The notes: generated by a model from the sequence alone, not told the origin. A stretch of 64,000 bases of DNA from Chthonobacter rhizosphaerae (GCF_013839525.1 NZ_JACDIS010000001.1:372001-436000), one strand, 5' to 3'. Numbered from the stretch's first letter, positions 1-9,264 are shown. A program made the numbers and translations.

Positions 1-1197
1 GAGGCGGACCCGACCGCCACCGGGGCGATCTGGGGCTTCTTCGCCGAGCGGCCGCCCCTGCCGGAGGATCCGACCTTCCCGTTCCCGCAGCCGTTCGAAC
101 TCGTCCGCGCGCTCCTGCAGCAGCAGGAGCGGATCGGGCTCGGCGACGTGAAGGCCTACCAGACCCTGTCGGACACCCTTGAGCGCACCGCCGGGCAGAT
201 CGCCGCCATGCCGCCGGAGGTGTGGGCCGTGCGGCGGAACGGCCGCGCCCTCGCGGTCTTCGTGGCGATCGGCGGCGATCCCTCCACGGCCGAGCGGCTT
301 CTGGCCGACGGCACCGACCTCGGCCTGCCGGCCGACCTCCTGGAGGGGCTCGTCGCCTATGGGCGCGGCGAAATGGACGCCGCCACCCGTCTCCTCAGGT
401 CCATCGATCCCGGCGCGCTGCAACCCATCCTCGGCGGCCATGTGGCCCTCGTCAGGGCCGCCCTCGCCACCCGGGTGAAGAGCGACGACGCGGCCGCCCT
501 CTTCGACATCGCCCGCGAACTCCTGCCCGGCACGCTGGTGGAGGAGGCCGCCCTCAGGCATGGCGCCGTCCACGCGGGCCGGTCCGGCGATTTCCAGCGG
601 TTCAGGCGGCTGTCCGGCCTCTACGTCCGGCGCTTCCACCGCTCGGTCTTCTTCGGCGACATGCAGCAGCAGGCCGCCATGGTGATGCTCCAGCTCACCA
701 CGGCCCGCGCCAAGGGGCGCTTCGACGAGATCCGGACCCTGATCGACGAGTTCGAGCCCACCTACCGGCGCGACATCTACCTGCTGCTCGCCCGGCGCGG
801 TCTGATCGGGGGCGATCCGGAGATCGCCGTCGTGGCCGGCGAGGTGGCGACGCCTCTCGCCGCCGACGACGACGTGAGCCGGGCCCGCGCGGATCTCTAC
901 CTCGGCACGGCCGAGATGTTGAACGGCCGCGTCCACAGCGCCCGCCGGAGGCTCGACGCGATCCGCGAGGAGGCGCTGCCCGATCGGGACCGTCCGATGC
1001 TGGCGGCGTCCAGGTCCTTCGCCCGGCGGCTCCTCACCCAGGCCGACGTGGGATCCGACGACGACCAGGCGCTGATCGACGAGACGAAACGGCGGGCGAG
1101 CCTGCCGGATCCGTTCGCCTCCGTCGTGTCGGCGCAGGCGGACCAGGTGGCCGCGGCCGCGCTCGACGTCCTCAAGGAGGCAAGCCATGTCCCATGA
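1..1197 (+). CDS. motC: Chemotaxis/motility protein MotC (5' end outside window)
   Basis: The reading frame is open from the first base, so the gene begins upstream of the window and the GTG at 148 is internal. The visible 398 residues include a proline-rich stretch followed by PFELVRALLQQQERIGLGD, which I recognise as the early part of rhizobial MotC. The rest is helical and rich in Ala, Arg and Leu. In rhizobia MotC is a periplasmic protein that works with MotB to regulate flagellar rotation speed (family knowledge). The stop codon overlaps the start of the next gene by 11 bases, and the following motD/fliK and transglycosylase genes reproduce the rhizobial motB-motC-motD order. The partner motB should lie just upstream. 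Confidence 0.8.
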   Translation, partial: EADPTATGAIWGFFAERPPLPEDPTFPFPQPFELVRALLQQQERIGLGDVKAYQTLSDTLERTAGQIAAMPPEVWAVRRNGRALAVFVAIGGDPSTAERLLADGTDLGLPADLLEGLVAYGRGEMDAATRLLRSIDPGALQPILGGHVALVRAALATRVKSDDAAALFDIARELLPGTLVEEAALRHGAVHAGRSGDFQRFRRLSGLYVRRFHRSVFFGDMQQQAAMVMLQLTTARAKGRFDEIRTLIDEFEPTYRRDIYLLLARRGLIGGDPEIAVVAGEVATPLAADDDVSRARADLYLGTAEMLNGRVHSARRRLDAIREEALPDRDRPMLAASRSFARRLLTQADVGSDDDQALIDETKRRASLPDPFASVVSAQADQVAAAALDVLKEASHVP

Positions 1198-2791
1198 TGC
1201 AGCGGCGGGCCCTGTCCGCGCGGCCCCTCCCGGGCGGCCGACGGCCCAGGCGCGTCCGGAGAGCGGCCCCGGCCAGGGGGACGGCTTCGCCGGCCACGTG
1301 GCCTCCGTGGCGGCCGAGCAGAAGCGCGAGCCGAACGGCGGGACGCCGGGCGCTGACGACCGTCAGCGGGGCGGGAACGGCGGCTCCGGCGGCGATGCCG
1401 CCAAGGCCGCCCGGACGCCGGCGCAGAAGGACGGTCGCGCGGACGCGACCGGCGCGACGACACCGGACGACAAGGCGGCCGACGCCGGGTCGACGGACGC
1501 AACGGCTCCGGACCGGCCGGCGCAGGCGGCGTCGGACCCTGGCGTCGGCGCCCAATGGTCCCTCGCGGCTCTCGCCGCCGCCGGCGCCCGGGACCCGGGC
1601 GCCAGCTCCGCGCCGCTGGATGCCGCCGCGGCCTCGCGGCCCGGACAGCGGCCCGGCGGCGCCGGGACCGACGGCCGCGACCCGTCCTCCGCCCGTGGCC
1701 CCGGCGGGCCGGACCTCATGGCGGACCTGGTCCTGCCGGACCTTGAAACCTTGAAGCGCCAGCTGGACGCCAGGGGGGACCGGGCCGCGCAGGGCCGTCC
1801 CGCTGGGGCCGACCCCGCGCGCCCGGACGGCCAAGGCGCAACCACGCTCGCCCTCATGCTCCAGGAAACGGCCCGGACGGCTCCGGCCGGCGCGCCGGGT
1901 GCCGCGGGCGGCCAGGGCGCGACCATGCTCGCCCTCATGCTCCAGGGGTCGCCCCGGACGGCGTCGGGGGGCGCTGGCGGCCCGCTTCCCGATACGCTGA
2001 ACGGCATCGCCGGCGCGGCGGCGGACGGGTCCGACCCGGCCGAGGATGCCGGGCCGGAGCCGAAGGGCGGCCCGGAGGCACCCCGGCACGGCCGCACCTC
2101 CGCGAAGGCCCTCTTCGAGCGGATCGCCGCCAGGGTGGCGCCGGCCGTCGAGGAGACCATGCGTCGCGCCGACCGGTTCGACTTCGACGCCGCCGAGGCC
2201 ATCCGGGCCGAGGTGGTCCGCCAGGAGACCCATCTGCCGGTCATGGCCGATCTATCGCTCGCGGGCCAGCAGGTGTCCGCGCGCCTGGAGTCCGCGCTCG
2301 CCGCCCTGCCGAAGCCGGGCGCCGCGCCGGGCGTCAAGGTCGATCTCTCCGCGCCTCCGGTGCACGTGATGGAGATCCAGCTGCAGCCGGAAGCGCTCGG
2401 CTCCGTCCGGGTGGAACTGCGCGCCGCCGGCGATCGGCTGGCGGTCAGGATCATCGCCGACAACCAGGAGACGGCGCGTCTCCTGGAGGCGGACTCCAGC
2501 GCCCTCACCCGGCGCCTGGAGACGGCCGGCTACGCGGCCGACCGCCTGCAGATCCAGGTGGTCACCGACGGGTCGGTGCCCCGCCTCGCCCTCGACCCGG
2601 CCGCGCTCCAGGCAGGCCTGGATCGGGGCGCGGCAAGCGCCGGAGGCGGAGCCGCCACCCCTGGCGGAAGCGGGCAATCCTCCTGGCGCCAGGGCCAGGA
2701 CGAACGGAAATCCTCCCGGATCGACCAAGATGCATCGGATCGTCAGCCTGATCTCGTCCGCCGTCATCCTGACGGGGCTCTCTATCTCTGA
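1187..2791 (+). CDS. fliK: Flagellar hook-length control protein (MotD/FliK type)
   Basis: A 534-residue protein with two parts. The first ~330 residues are a low-complexity Ala/Gly/Pro/Asp-rich linker. The C-terminal ~110 residues carry the FliK hook-length domain (HVMEIQLQPEALGSVRVEL, then a helix and RLQIQVV). FliK-type proteins measure hook length and switch export from hook to filament subunits; the rhizobial copy was first named MotD. The linker contains an imperfect internal duplication around QGATTLALMLQ and QGATMLALMLQ (bases about 1830-1950). The gene starts inside motC and ends inside the transglycosylase gene, so the three genes are translationally coupled. Confidence 0.85.
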   Translation: MSHDAAAGPVRAAPPGRPTAQARPESGPGQGDGFAGHVASVAAEQKREPNGGTPGADDRQRGGNGGSGGDAAKAARTPAQKDGRADATGATTPDDKAADAGSTDATAPDRPAQAASDPGVGAQWSLAALAAAGARDPGASSAPLDAAAASRPGQRPGGAGTDGRDPSSARGPGGPDLMADLVLPDLETLKRQLDARGDRAAQGRPAGADPARPDGQGATTLALMLQETARTAPAGAPGAAGGQGATMLALMLQGSPRTASGGAGGPLPDTLNGIAGAAADGSDPAEDAGPEPKGGPEAPRHGRTSAKALFERIAARVAPAVEETMRRADRFDFDAAEAIRAEVVRQETHLPVMADLSLAGQQVSARLESALAALPKPGAAPGVKVDLSAPPVHVMEIQLQPEALGSVRVELRAAGDRLAVRIIADNQETARLLEADSSALTRRLETAGYAADRLQIQVVTDGSVPRLALDPAALQAGLDRGAASAGGGAATPGGSGQSSWRQGQDERKSSRIDQDASDRQPDLVRRHPDGALYL

Positions 2792-3311
2792 CGGGGGAGC
2801 CGCGCCCCGCGGCGCGGCGCCCGACCCGGTCTGCGAGCGGGAGATGATCCAGGCCTCCAAGGAATGGGGCGTGCCCCTCGGGGTGCTCTATGCGGTCGGG
2901 CTCACCGAGAGCGGCCGCAAGGAGAGCCTCAGCGCGCTGGCGCTCAACGTGGAGGGCACGTCGGTCTTCCCGGACAGCCGGGCGGCGGCGCTGCGCCGCG
3001 TCCGATCGGAACTCGCCCGTGGCCGCAAGCTCATCGACATCGGCTGCATGCAGATCAACCACCACTACCACCGGGACCAGTTCCCGTCCCTGGAGGCCAT
3101 GTTCGAGCCGCGCGAAAACGTCCGCTACGCGGCCCGCTTCCTCAAGGAGCTGCGCCAGCGGCAGGGCAACTGGACCATGGCGGTCGCCCGCTACCATGCC
3201 GGGCCGAACAACGACCCGGCCCAGAAGCGCTACGTCTGCACGGTGATCCGCAACATGGTGGCGTCCGGGTTCGGCAACTGGACCCCGAACTCCTCCTCCT
3301 TCTGCAAGTGA
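2730..3311 (+). CDS. Secreted SLT-type lytic transglycosylase
   Basis: 193 residues with an N-terminal signal peptide (hydrophobic VSLISSAVILTGLSI) followed by a lysozyme-like SLT domain. The catalytic glutamate is probably E60 in GLTES; the supporting motifs are DIGCMQINHHYH, ENVRYAARFLKEL and ARYHAGP. Such enzymes cleave peptidoglycan glycan strands. Immediately after fliK the likely job is to open the wall for rod/hook passage, as for the transglycosylase found at the same position in rhizobial flagellar operons. The gene overlaps the end of fliK by 62 bases in another frame. The ATG at 2730 places the signal peptide correctly. Confidence 0.85.
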   Translation: MHRIVSLISSAVILTGLSISDGGAAPRGAAPDPVCEREMIQASKEWGVPLGVLYAVGLTESGRKESLSALALNVEGTSVFPDSRAAALRRVRSELARGRKLIDIGCMQINHHYHRDQFPSLEAMFEPRENVRYAARFLKELRQRQGNWTMAVARYHAGPNNDPAQKRYVCTVIRNMVASGFGNWTPNSSSFCK

Positions 3312-3433
3312 CGCCGGCGCGGAACGCCATTTGTCGGCCCGAAGTGTCTCGACGCTGTCGCCGTCGCCGTGCTCTCCTTCGTCACCGGTCGCGCCCGCGT
3401 CGCGACCTGCCGATCGACGGAGGTGCTCCTGTC

Positions 3434-4966
3434 ATGCGGACCATGATGACCTTGCCGAGAATGATGACCAAGGGCCGGACGGCGGCCGCGGCCATCGCCG
3501 TCCTGGTGGCGCTCACCGGCCATCCGGCGCTCGCCGAGACGGTGACGCTGCGCTTCGTGCAGACCAACGACCTCGACCGGATGGGCGAGAAGGACGGGCG
3601 CGGCGGTCTCGCCCGGGTGGCGGCGGCCGTGAAGGCCGAGAGGGCGAAGCCCGGCACCACCTTCTTCGTCCACGCGGGCGACGCCATCTCGCCGTCGCTC
3701 CTGGCCGGCATCGACAAGGGCGCCCACATGATCACCCTCCTCAACGCCATGGGGGTGGACGTGATGACGCCGGGCAACCACGAGTTCGACTTCGGCGACG
3801 CCGTGTTCGCCGAGCGCATCGGCGAGGCCCGCTTCCCGATCGTCACCTCCAACGTGCGCGGCCCGGACGGCGCCCAACCGGCGAACACGGTGGACGAGAA
3901 GATCGTCGAGGTCGGCGGCGTCAAGGTCGGCTTCTACGGCCTCACCACGGAGACGACCGTGGAGGTCGCGAGCCCCGGCGCCTACACCTTCGCGCCGTCG
4001 GTGGAGACCGCCGAGGCGAAGCTGAAGTCCCTGCGCGACCAGGGCGCGGACTTCGTGGTCGCGATCGCCCACGAGGGCGTCGACGTGGACCGCGACCTCG
4101 TCGCCGGGACCCTGGCGGACCTCGTCCTCTCCGGCCACGACCACGACCTCACCATTTCGTACAACGGCAAGACGGCGCTGACCGAATCGAGCTCCCAGGG
4201 CGACTATGTGGTGGTCACCACCGTGACCCTCGACAGGACCGAGAAGGACGGCAAGACCACCGTGACCTGGCGGCCCGACTTCGACGTCCTGGATTCCGCC
4301 GCGCTGACGCCGGATCCGGAGATCGGCGCGCTCGTGAAGGGCTTCGAGGACAGGCTCGACGCGGAGCTCAACGTGGAGATCGGCAAGACCGACACGCCGC
4401 TCGACAGCCGCCGGGCCACCGTGCGGGGCACGGAGGCGGCGATCGGCAACCTCATCGCAGATGCGATCCGGCAGGCCGTGGATGCGGACGTCGGCATCGT
4501 CAACGGCGGCGGCATCCGGGCGGACCGGGAATATGCCGCCGGCACGGTGCTCACCCGCCGCGACATCCTGGCGGAACTGCCGTTCGGCAACCGCACCCTG
4601 AAGCTCGCCGTCACCGGCCAGCAGCTCTGGGACGCGCTGGAGAACGGCCTCAGCCAGGTGGAGAAGGGCGCCGGCCGCTTCGCGCAGGTCTCCGGCCTCG
4701 TCCTGGAGGCGGACCTGAAGGAGCCGGTCGGCAGCCGCCTGAAGACGGTGACCATCGGCGGCGAGACCCTCGACCTCGCCCGGACCTACACCCTCGCCAT
4801 CAACGACTACGCGGCCGCGGGCGGCGACGGCTACGGGATGCTCCGATCCGCCGAGCGGCTGATCCCGGAGGCCGCGTCCGTCCTGATGGCGAGTCAAGTG
4901 ATCGACCATATCGCCAAGGCCGGAACGGTCGCCCCGAAGACCGAGGGGCGGATCGTCTTCCGCTGA
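3434..4966 (+). CDS. Periplasmic 5'-nucleotidase / UshA-like metallophosphoesterase
   Basis: 510 residues from an ATG preceded by GGAGGT at about 8 bases; longer upstream frames are rejected because this start is followed directly by a signal peptide ending near HPALA. The N-terminal metallophosphoesterase domain shows HAGD, TPGNHEFDFG, IAHEGVD and SGHDHD. The C-terminal 5_nucleotid_C domain shows GNLIADAIR, IVNGGGIR and NDYAAAGGDGY. Family members hydrolyse nucleotides or related phosphate esters in the periplasm. Odd point: the usual first metal motif NDxH reads NDLD here, so one histidine ligand appears replaced by Asp and the exact substrate is uncertain. Confidence 0.85.
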   Translation: MRTMMTLPRMMTKGRTAAAAIAVLVALTGHPALAETVTLRFVQTNDLDRMGEKDGRGGLARVAAAVKAERAKPGTTFFVHAGDAISPSLLAGIDKGAHMITLLNAMGVDVMTPGNHEFDFGDAVFAERIGEARFPIVTSNVRGPDGAQPANTVDEKIVEVGGVKVGFYGLTTETTVEVASPGAYTFAPSVETAEAKLKSLRDQGADFVVAIAHEGVDVDRDLVAGTLADLVLSGHDHDLTISYNGKTALTESSSQGDYVVVTTVTLDRTEKDGKTTVTWRPDFDVLDSAALTPDPEIGALVKGFEDRLDAELNVEIGKTDTPLDSRRATVRGTEAAIGNLIADAIRQAVDADVGIVNGGGIRADREYAAGTVLTRRDILAELPFGNRTLKLAVTGQQLWDALENGLSQVEKGAGRFAQVSGLVLEADLKEPVGSRLKTVTIGGETLDLARTYTLAINDYAAAGGDGYGMLRSAERLIPEAASVLMASQVIDHIAKAGTVAPKTEGRIVFR

Positions 4967-4998
4967 CACGCGGCCCCCACATGCATGTCGCCGACACG

Positions 4999-5029
4999 CG
5001 GCGGCGGAGCGCGACCCGCTCCGCCGCCG
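4999..5029 (+). terminator. GC-rich hairpin after the 5'-nucleotidase gene
   Basis: A 13-bp perfect stem (arms 4999-5011 and 5017-5029) with a 5-base loop begins 32 bases after the stop codon. It is followed by TTCCTCGTCC rather than a clean T run, so it is at best a weak intrinsic terminator or an mRNA-stabilising hairpin. Confidence 0.5.
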
Positions 5030-5318
5030 TTCCTCGTCCGCCAGAGCCGCATCCCTTGGCCGCGCCCTTTCCGGTTCTCCGTCAGTCCGCCGCCGCCGCG
5101 CCGCGCGGCGGCCTACTCGCCCGGACCGCCTCCCTCCAAGATCTCACCAAGCCGACCGCGTGCAGCGCAGCATTCTCTTCCGCAGTGGCGCAGATCGATA
5201 CGGAAGCGTGGACGCGGCCGCAAGCATTCGATCGGACTTGGTAAGTGTCTGTTAATCCTAATGGGGCCCTCTGTCTCATACGGGCACAGGACTAAGCTTA
5301 ACGAGCACTGAATCGAAC
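5030..5318. other. Intergenic region without a recognised gene
   Basis: This part of the 429-base gap between the nucleotidase and the small 5396 gene holds no convincing coding sequence. A second GC-rich hairpin is visible around 5094-5112 (CCGCCGC / GCGGCGG arms). After about 5225 the sequence becomes less GC-rich, as expected of a promoter region, leading into the sigma-54 site at 5319. Confidence 0.5.
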
Positions 5319-5333
5319 TGGCCCGATACTTGC
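5319..5333 (+). promoter_or_regulatory. Sigma-54 (RpoN) promoter
   Basis: TGGCCCGATACTTGC matches the sigma-54 consensus TGGCACG-N4-TTGC in 10 of 11 defined positions. The GG (-24) and GC (-12) pairs are separated by exactly 10 bases. Transcription would start near 5345, about 50 bases before the ATG at 5396. No enhancer-binding regulator gene is adjacent. Confidence 0.6.
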
Positions 5334-5395
5334 GACGTGACCCGCCTCGGCGGGCAGCGGGTCCCGCCATCCTGTTGTGAGACGAGGAGGCTGAC

Positions 5396-5593
5396 ATGGA
5401 CGAACTTCGCGCGATCAATCCGGCTCGCATCCAGCCGACCCAGAGCGTTCCGAAGGGCTTCGCCGCCGCCCAGCTCGGCGCGCGCACCGTCTGGTACGGC
5501 CCCCTCTACCGGGTCTTCGAGGCGCCGACCGACAGCGCGCTCCTGGTCCATCCGGCGGACGCCGCGGGCGCGACGGTCAAGGCCCAGGCCTGA
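5396..5593 (+). CDS. Small hypothetical protein (65 aa) behind a sigma-54 promoter
   Basis: I do not recognise a family. The product is 65 residues, with no signal peptide or membrane helix, and starts MDELRAINPARIQPTQSV; it contains a compact, mixed-polarity core (RTVWYGPLYRVFEAP). A strong ribosome-binding site (GAGGAGG) sits 5 bases before the ATG, and a near-consensus sigma-54 promoter lies 63 bases upstream. These two signals are the main reason to call it real. It stands alone: the next gene begins 155 bases downstream with its own start region. Function unknown. Confidence 0.65.
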   Translation: MDELRAINPARIQPTQSVPKGFAAAQLGARTVWYGPLYRVFEAPTDSALLVHPADAAGATVKAQA

Positions 5594-5748
5594 CCACCCC
5601 CACCGGGCGCCCCGCCCGGGAAGCCCATCCGGGCGCCGATCCTCGGCCGCTCCGATCGGGGGCATGCAAAAAATCAAAGGTGCGCGGGAACAAAGCTCGC
5701 GCACCGGCGTTTAGGGTCGTCGAAGGGCGGCCGAAGCGCCGGTGAGGG

Positions 5749-7977
5749 ATGACGATAGGGTCGCACGACCGCCTGCTTGTTCTCCTGTCCGTTTTCATCG
5801 CCATCGCGGCCGCCTATACGGCGCTCGACCTGGCGGGACGCATCCGCGCGTCCGCCGGGACTGCTCGCCACGCCTGGACCGCGGCGGCCGCTGTCGCCAT
5901 GGGTGGCGGCATCTGGTCCATGCACTTCATCGCCATGCTGGCGTTCCAGATGCCGATGCCGATCGGCTACGACGCCGGCGCGACCGTCCTTTCCCTCGTC
6001 CTGGCGATCGGCGCCACCGGCGCCGGCTTCGTGGTCGCCGGGCGGCGCACCCTGCCGGCGCTCGCGGCCGCGGGCCTCCTGATGGGGGTCGGCATCGGCG
6101 GCATGCACTATCTCGGCATGGCGGCGATGCGCATGGACGCCACGGTCCGCTACGACCGCGTCCTTGTCGCCGTCTCGCTCCTCATCGCCATCGGGGCCTC
6201 CACCGTCGGCCTCTGGATCGCGCTCCGCAACACCGGGCTCACCGGCCGCCTGATCGCCGCCATCTCGCTCGGCGTCGCCGTCTCCGGCATGCATTACACC
6301 GCCATGCGGGCCGCCGTCTTCACGGCGACGAGCCACACCGACGGCGTGCACGGCGCCGCCTCCCTGGCCCAGACCCAGCTCGCCATCGCGGTCGCGACCG
6401 CCACCCTGGTGATCCTCTTCCTCGCCTCCGTGGCGGCCCTGTTCGACCGGCGGTTCGGCGTCATGGCCGAGCGCGAGGCCGCCGCCCTCCGCGAGAGCGA
6501 GGCGCGCTTCCGCGCCCTCTACCGGGAGGCGCCGCTGCCGCTCTACAGCCTCGCCGAGGACGGCACCGTGGAGGAGGCGAGCGACGCCTGCCTGGACCTC
6601 CTCGCCCACGCGCGGGACGCCGTCATCGGCCGGCCGCTCACCGACTTCATGGACCCGGCGTCCGCCGAGGTCTACCGCGCGCGCCGGCGCGCAGGCCCGC
6701 CGAAGCCCGGTGCCGAGGAGGAATACTTCTTCCGCACCAGCGACGGCCGCACCCTCGACGTCGCCCTCCGCGAACGGCCGCACGAGGACCCGCGCGGCGC
6801 CCGCCGCGTCCTCGGCGCCCTCACCGACATGACCGCCCGCAAGCGCCTGGAGGCGGACCTCCGCCAGGCCCAGAAGCTGGAATCCATCGGCCAGCTCACC
6901 GGCGGCCTCGCCCACGACTTCAACAACCTCCTGGCCGTCATCATCGGCAATATGGACCTTCTCGCCCGGCGCGTCGCCGGCGACGAGCGCGCGGCCCGCA
7001 TGGTGGCGAGCGCCTCGGCGGCGGCGACGCGCGGCGCCGCCCTCACCCAGCGCATGCTGGCCTTCGCGCGCCGCCAGGACCTGAAGCCCCAGCCGACGGC
7101 GCTCCACAGGCTGGTCGCCGAGATGCAGGACCTCCTCAGCCGCTCGCTCGGTCCGTCGGTCCGCATCGAGCAGCACGTCCCGGCGGACCTTCCCCCCGCC
7201 ATGGTGGACGCCAACCAGCTGGAGATGGCGCTCGTCAACCTCCTGGTGAACGCCCGCGACGCCATGCCGGACGGCGGCCTCGTCACCATCGCCGGCCGGC
7301 ACGAACCGGCCCTGCCGGGCGAGCGCCCCACCGGCGCCGGCTACGCGGTGGTGAGCGTCACCGACACCGGCGAGGGCATGGACGAGGCGACCCTCGCCCG
7401 GGCGGCCGATCCCTTCTTCACCACCAAGGGCGTCGGCAAGGGCACCGGTCTCGGCCTTTCCATGGTCCAGGGCCTCGCCGCCCAGTCGGGCGGCCGGCTG
7501 GTCATCCGCAGCCGCAAGGGCGCCGGCACCACGGCCGAGCTCTGGCTGCCCGTCGCGACCGAGGCGGCCGCCCTTTCGGCGCCGGAGCCTCAGCCGGCCG
7601 CCCGGCCATCCGGGCGGCTGACCATCCTTGCCGTGGACGACGACCCCCTCGTGCTGATGGGGACCGCCGCCATGCTGGAGGACCTCGGCCACCGGGTCGT
7701 GGAGGCCACCTCCGCGGCCGCCGCGCTCGCCGAGCTGGAGCGCGGCGTCGCCGTGGACGTGCTCGTGACCGACTACGCCATGCCGGCCATGAGCGGCGGC
7801 GAGCTGGTGGTCGCCGCCCGCAGGCTCCGCCCCGGTCTGCCGGCGGTGCTGGCGAGCGGCTACGCGGATCTCTCCAGGGCCGACGGGCTCGCGGCCGTGC
7901 GGCTGCCGAAGCCCTTCCACCAGTCCGACCTCGCGCAGGCGCTGGCCGAGGCGGTCCGCCAGACGGCGCCGGCCTGA
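5749..7977 (+). CDS. MHYT-domain hybrid sensor histidine kinase
   Basis: 742 residues. Residues 1-230 form an MHYT membrane sensor of about seven helices with the diagnostic MHF, MHY and MHY motifs; this domain is proposed to bind copper and sense a diatomic gas. A PAS domain follows (about 245-365), then a HisKA domain with phospho-acceptor H389 (LAHDFNN). The HATPase domain has NLLVNARDAM, DTGEGMD and GTGLGL. The C-terminal receiver has phospho-acceptor D675 (VTDYAMP). No separate response regulator is adjacent, so the output partner is elsewhere. The start is supported by an upstream GTGAGGG that is rather close to the ATG. Confidence 0.88.
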   Translation: MTIGSHDRLLVLLSVFIAIAAAYTALDLAGRIRASAGTARHAWTAAAAVAMGGGIWSMHFIAMLAFQMPMPIGYDAGATVLSLVLAIGATGAGFVVAGRRTLPALAAAGLLMGVGIGGMHYLGMAAMRMDATVRYDRVLVAVSLLIAIGASTVGLWIALRNTGLTGRLIAAISLGVAVSGMHYTAMRAAVFTATSHTDGVHGAASLAQTQLAIAVATATLVILFLASVAALFDRRFGVMAEREAAALRESEARFRALYREAPLPLYSLAEDGTVEEASDACLDLLAHARDAVIGRPLTDFMDPASAEVYRARRRAGPPKPGAEEEYFFRTSDGRTLDVALRERPHEDPRGARRVLGALTDMTARKRLEADLRQAQKLESIGQLTGGLAHDFNNLLAVIIGNMDLLARRVAGDERAARMVASASAAATRGAALTQRMLAFARRQDLKPQPTALHRLVAEMQDLLSRSLGPSVRIEQHVPADLPPAMVDANQLEMALVNLLVNARDAMPDGGLVTIAGRHEPALPGERPTGAGYAVVSVTDTGEGMDEATLARAADPFFTTKGVGKGTGLGLSMVQGLAAQSGGRLVIRSRKGAGTTAELWLPVATEAAALSAPEPQPAARPSGRLTILAVDDDPLVLMGTAAMLEDLGHRVVEATSAAAALAELERGVAVDVLVTDYAMPAMSGGELVVAARRLRPGLPAVLASGYADLSRADGLAAVRLPKPFHQSDLAQALAEAVRQTAPA

Positions 7978-7998
7978 CCGCCCGCCCGGCGTCGCCGC

Positions 7999-8703
7999 TC
8001 AGCCGTCGTGGAGCCCCGCCACCAGGGCCGGCAGGTCGCCGAGCGTGTCGATCCGCCGGAAGCGCGGCGCGTCCTCGGGCGGCTCCGCATGCTCCAGCGC
8101 CCAGGTGAGCGGATGCGGCACGTGCACGCCCCAGGCGCCGGCGGCGATGGCCGGGATCACGTCCGACTTCAGGGAATTGCCCACCATCAGGGCCGCCTCC
8201 GGGCCGCCTCCGTGCCGGCGGAACACCCGCTCGTAGACCGCGGGGCTCTTGTCGGAGACGATCTCCACCGCGTCGAAGAAGTCGCCGAGGCCGGACTGGG
8301 CGAGCTTGCGCTCCTGGTCGAACAGGTCGCCCTTGGTGATGAGCACGAGCCGGTAGGCCCCATGGAGCGCCTGGAGCGCGTCCCGGGCGTGCGGCAGCGG
8401 GTCGATCGGGTGGGTGAGCAGGTCCCGGCCGATCGCCAGGATGTCGTCGATCACCCGGGTGGAGACGCGCCCCTCGGTCGCCTCGATGGCGGTTTCGATC
8501 ATCGAAAGCGTGAAGCCCTTGATGCCGTAGCCGTAGAACCTGAGGTTCCGCCGCTCCGCTTCCAGGAGCCGGGCGGAGATCGCCTCCGCCTCCCCGTGCT
8601 CGGCGAGAAGCGCCGTGAAGCGCTCCTCGGTCAGCCGGTAGTAGTGCTCGTTCTGCCAGAGCGTGTCGTCGGCGTCGAAACCGATGGCGGCGAGGGACGG
8701 CAT
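7999..8703 (-). CDS. HAD-family hydrolase
   Basis: 234 residues with the four HAD motifs: motif I FDADDTLW (nucleophile D10, acid/base D12), motif II LVLITKGD, motif III lysine in SDKSP, and motif IV MVGNSLKSDVIPA. A helical cap domain sits between motifs I and II. HAD enzymes of this size usually dephosphorylate small metabolites; the substrate cannot be told from sequence. The gene is convergent with the sensor kinase, and the two stop codons are about 20 bases apart. Confidence 0.85.
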   Translation of the reverse strand: MPSLAAIGFDADDTLWQNEHYYRLTEERFTALLAEHGEAEAISARLLEAERRNLRFYGYGIKGFTLSMIETAIEATEGRVSTRVIDDILAIGRDLLTHPIDPLPHARDALQALHGAYRLVLITKGDLFDQERKLAQSGLGDFFDAVEIVSDKSPAVYERVFRRHGGGPEAALMVGNSLKSDVIPAIAAGAWGVHVPHPLTWALEHAEPPEDAPRFRRIDTLGDLPALVAGLHDG

Positions 8704-8793
8704 GGGCGGGCTCCGGTGGCCGGATCGGACGGGCGGATCGGACGGGCGGAGTGTACCGCCCGCCCCGCGTCCGTCCAGCCCCGGAGGTGGCGG

Positions 8794-9075
<282 letters not shown>

Positions 9076-9254
9076 GATGCCTCCAAGCTTGGGCGCGAGC
9101 GGCCGCCCGCGATCGAAGACATAGGGGGCCCGTCCCCCACATCCAGGCCGACCGGGCCGTGGCGCGAACGATCCGGTCCGGGCGAGTCGCCGTGCATTCA
9201 TCAGACATAAAATGGAGACACGCTCGGGATTCCCGATTGTCAACGCGCGGCGCT

Positions 9255-9264
9255 TGTGATCACA
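9255..9264. promoter_or_regulatory. Perfect 10-bp palindrome upstream of the polyamine operon
   Basis: TGTGATCACA is a perfect dyad 66 bases before the potA start, between divergent genes. It could be an operator for a dimeric regulator. It lacks the 6-base spacer of a CRP site, so no regulator is assigned. Confidence 0.3.

Noticed and set aside
222-1754. Very long open frames overlapping motC and fliK in other registers
   Set aside because: They are Arg/Pro/Gly-rich shadows caused by high GC; the real genes have recognised domains and coupled starts.
3331-5244. 637-codon frame overlapping the 5'-nucleotidase
   Set aside because: Out of frame with a conserved enzyme and composed of Arg/Pro-rich low-complexity sequence.
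9255-9264. CRP site upstream of potA
   Set aside because: The TGTGA and TCACA halves have no 6-base spacer, so only an unspecified palindrome is reported.
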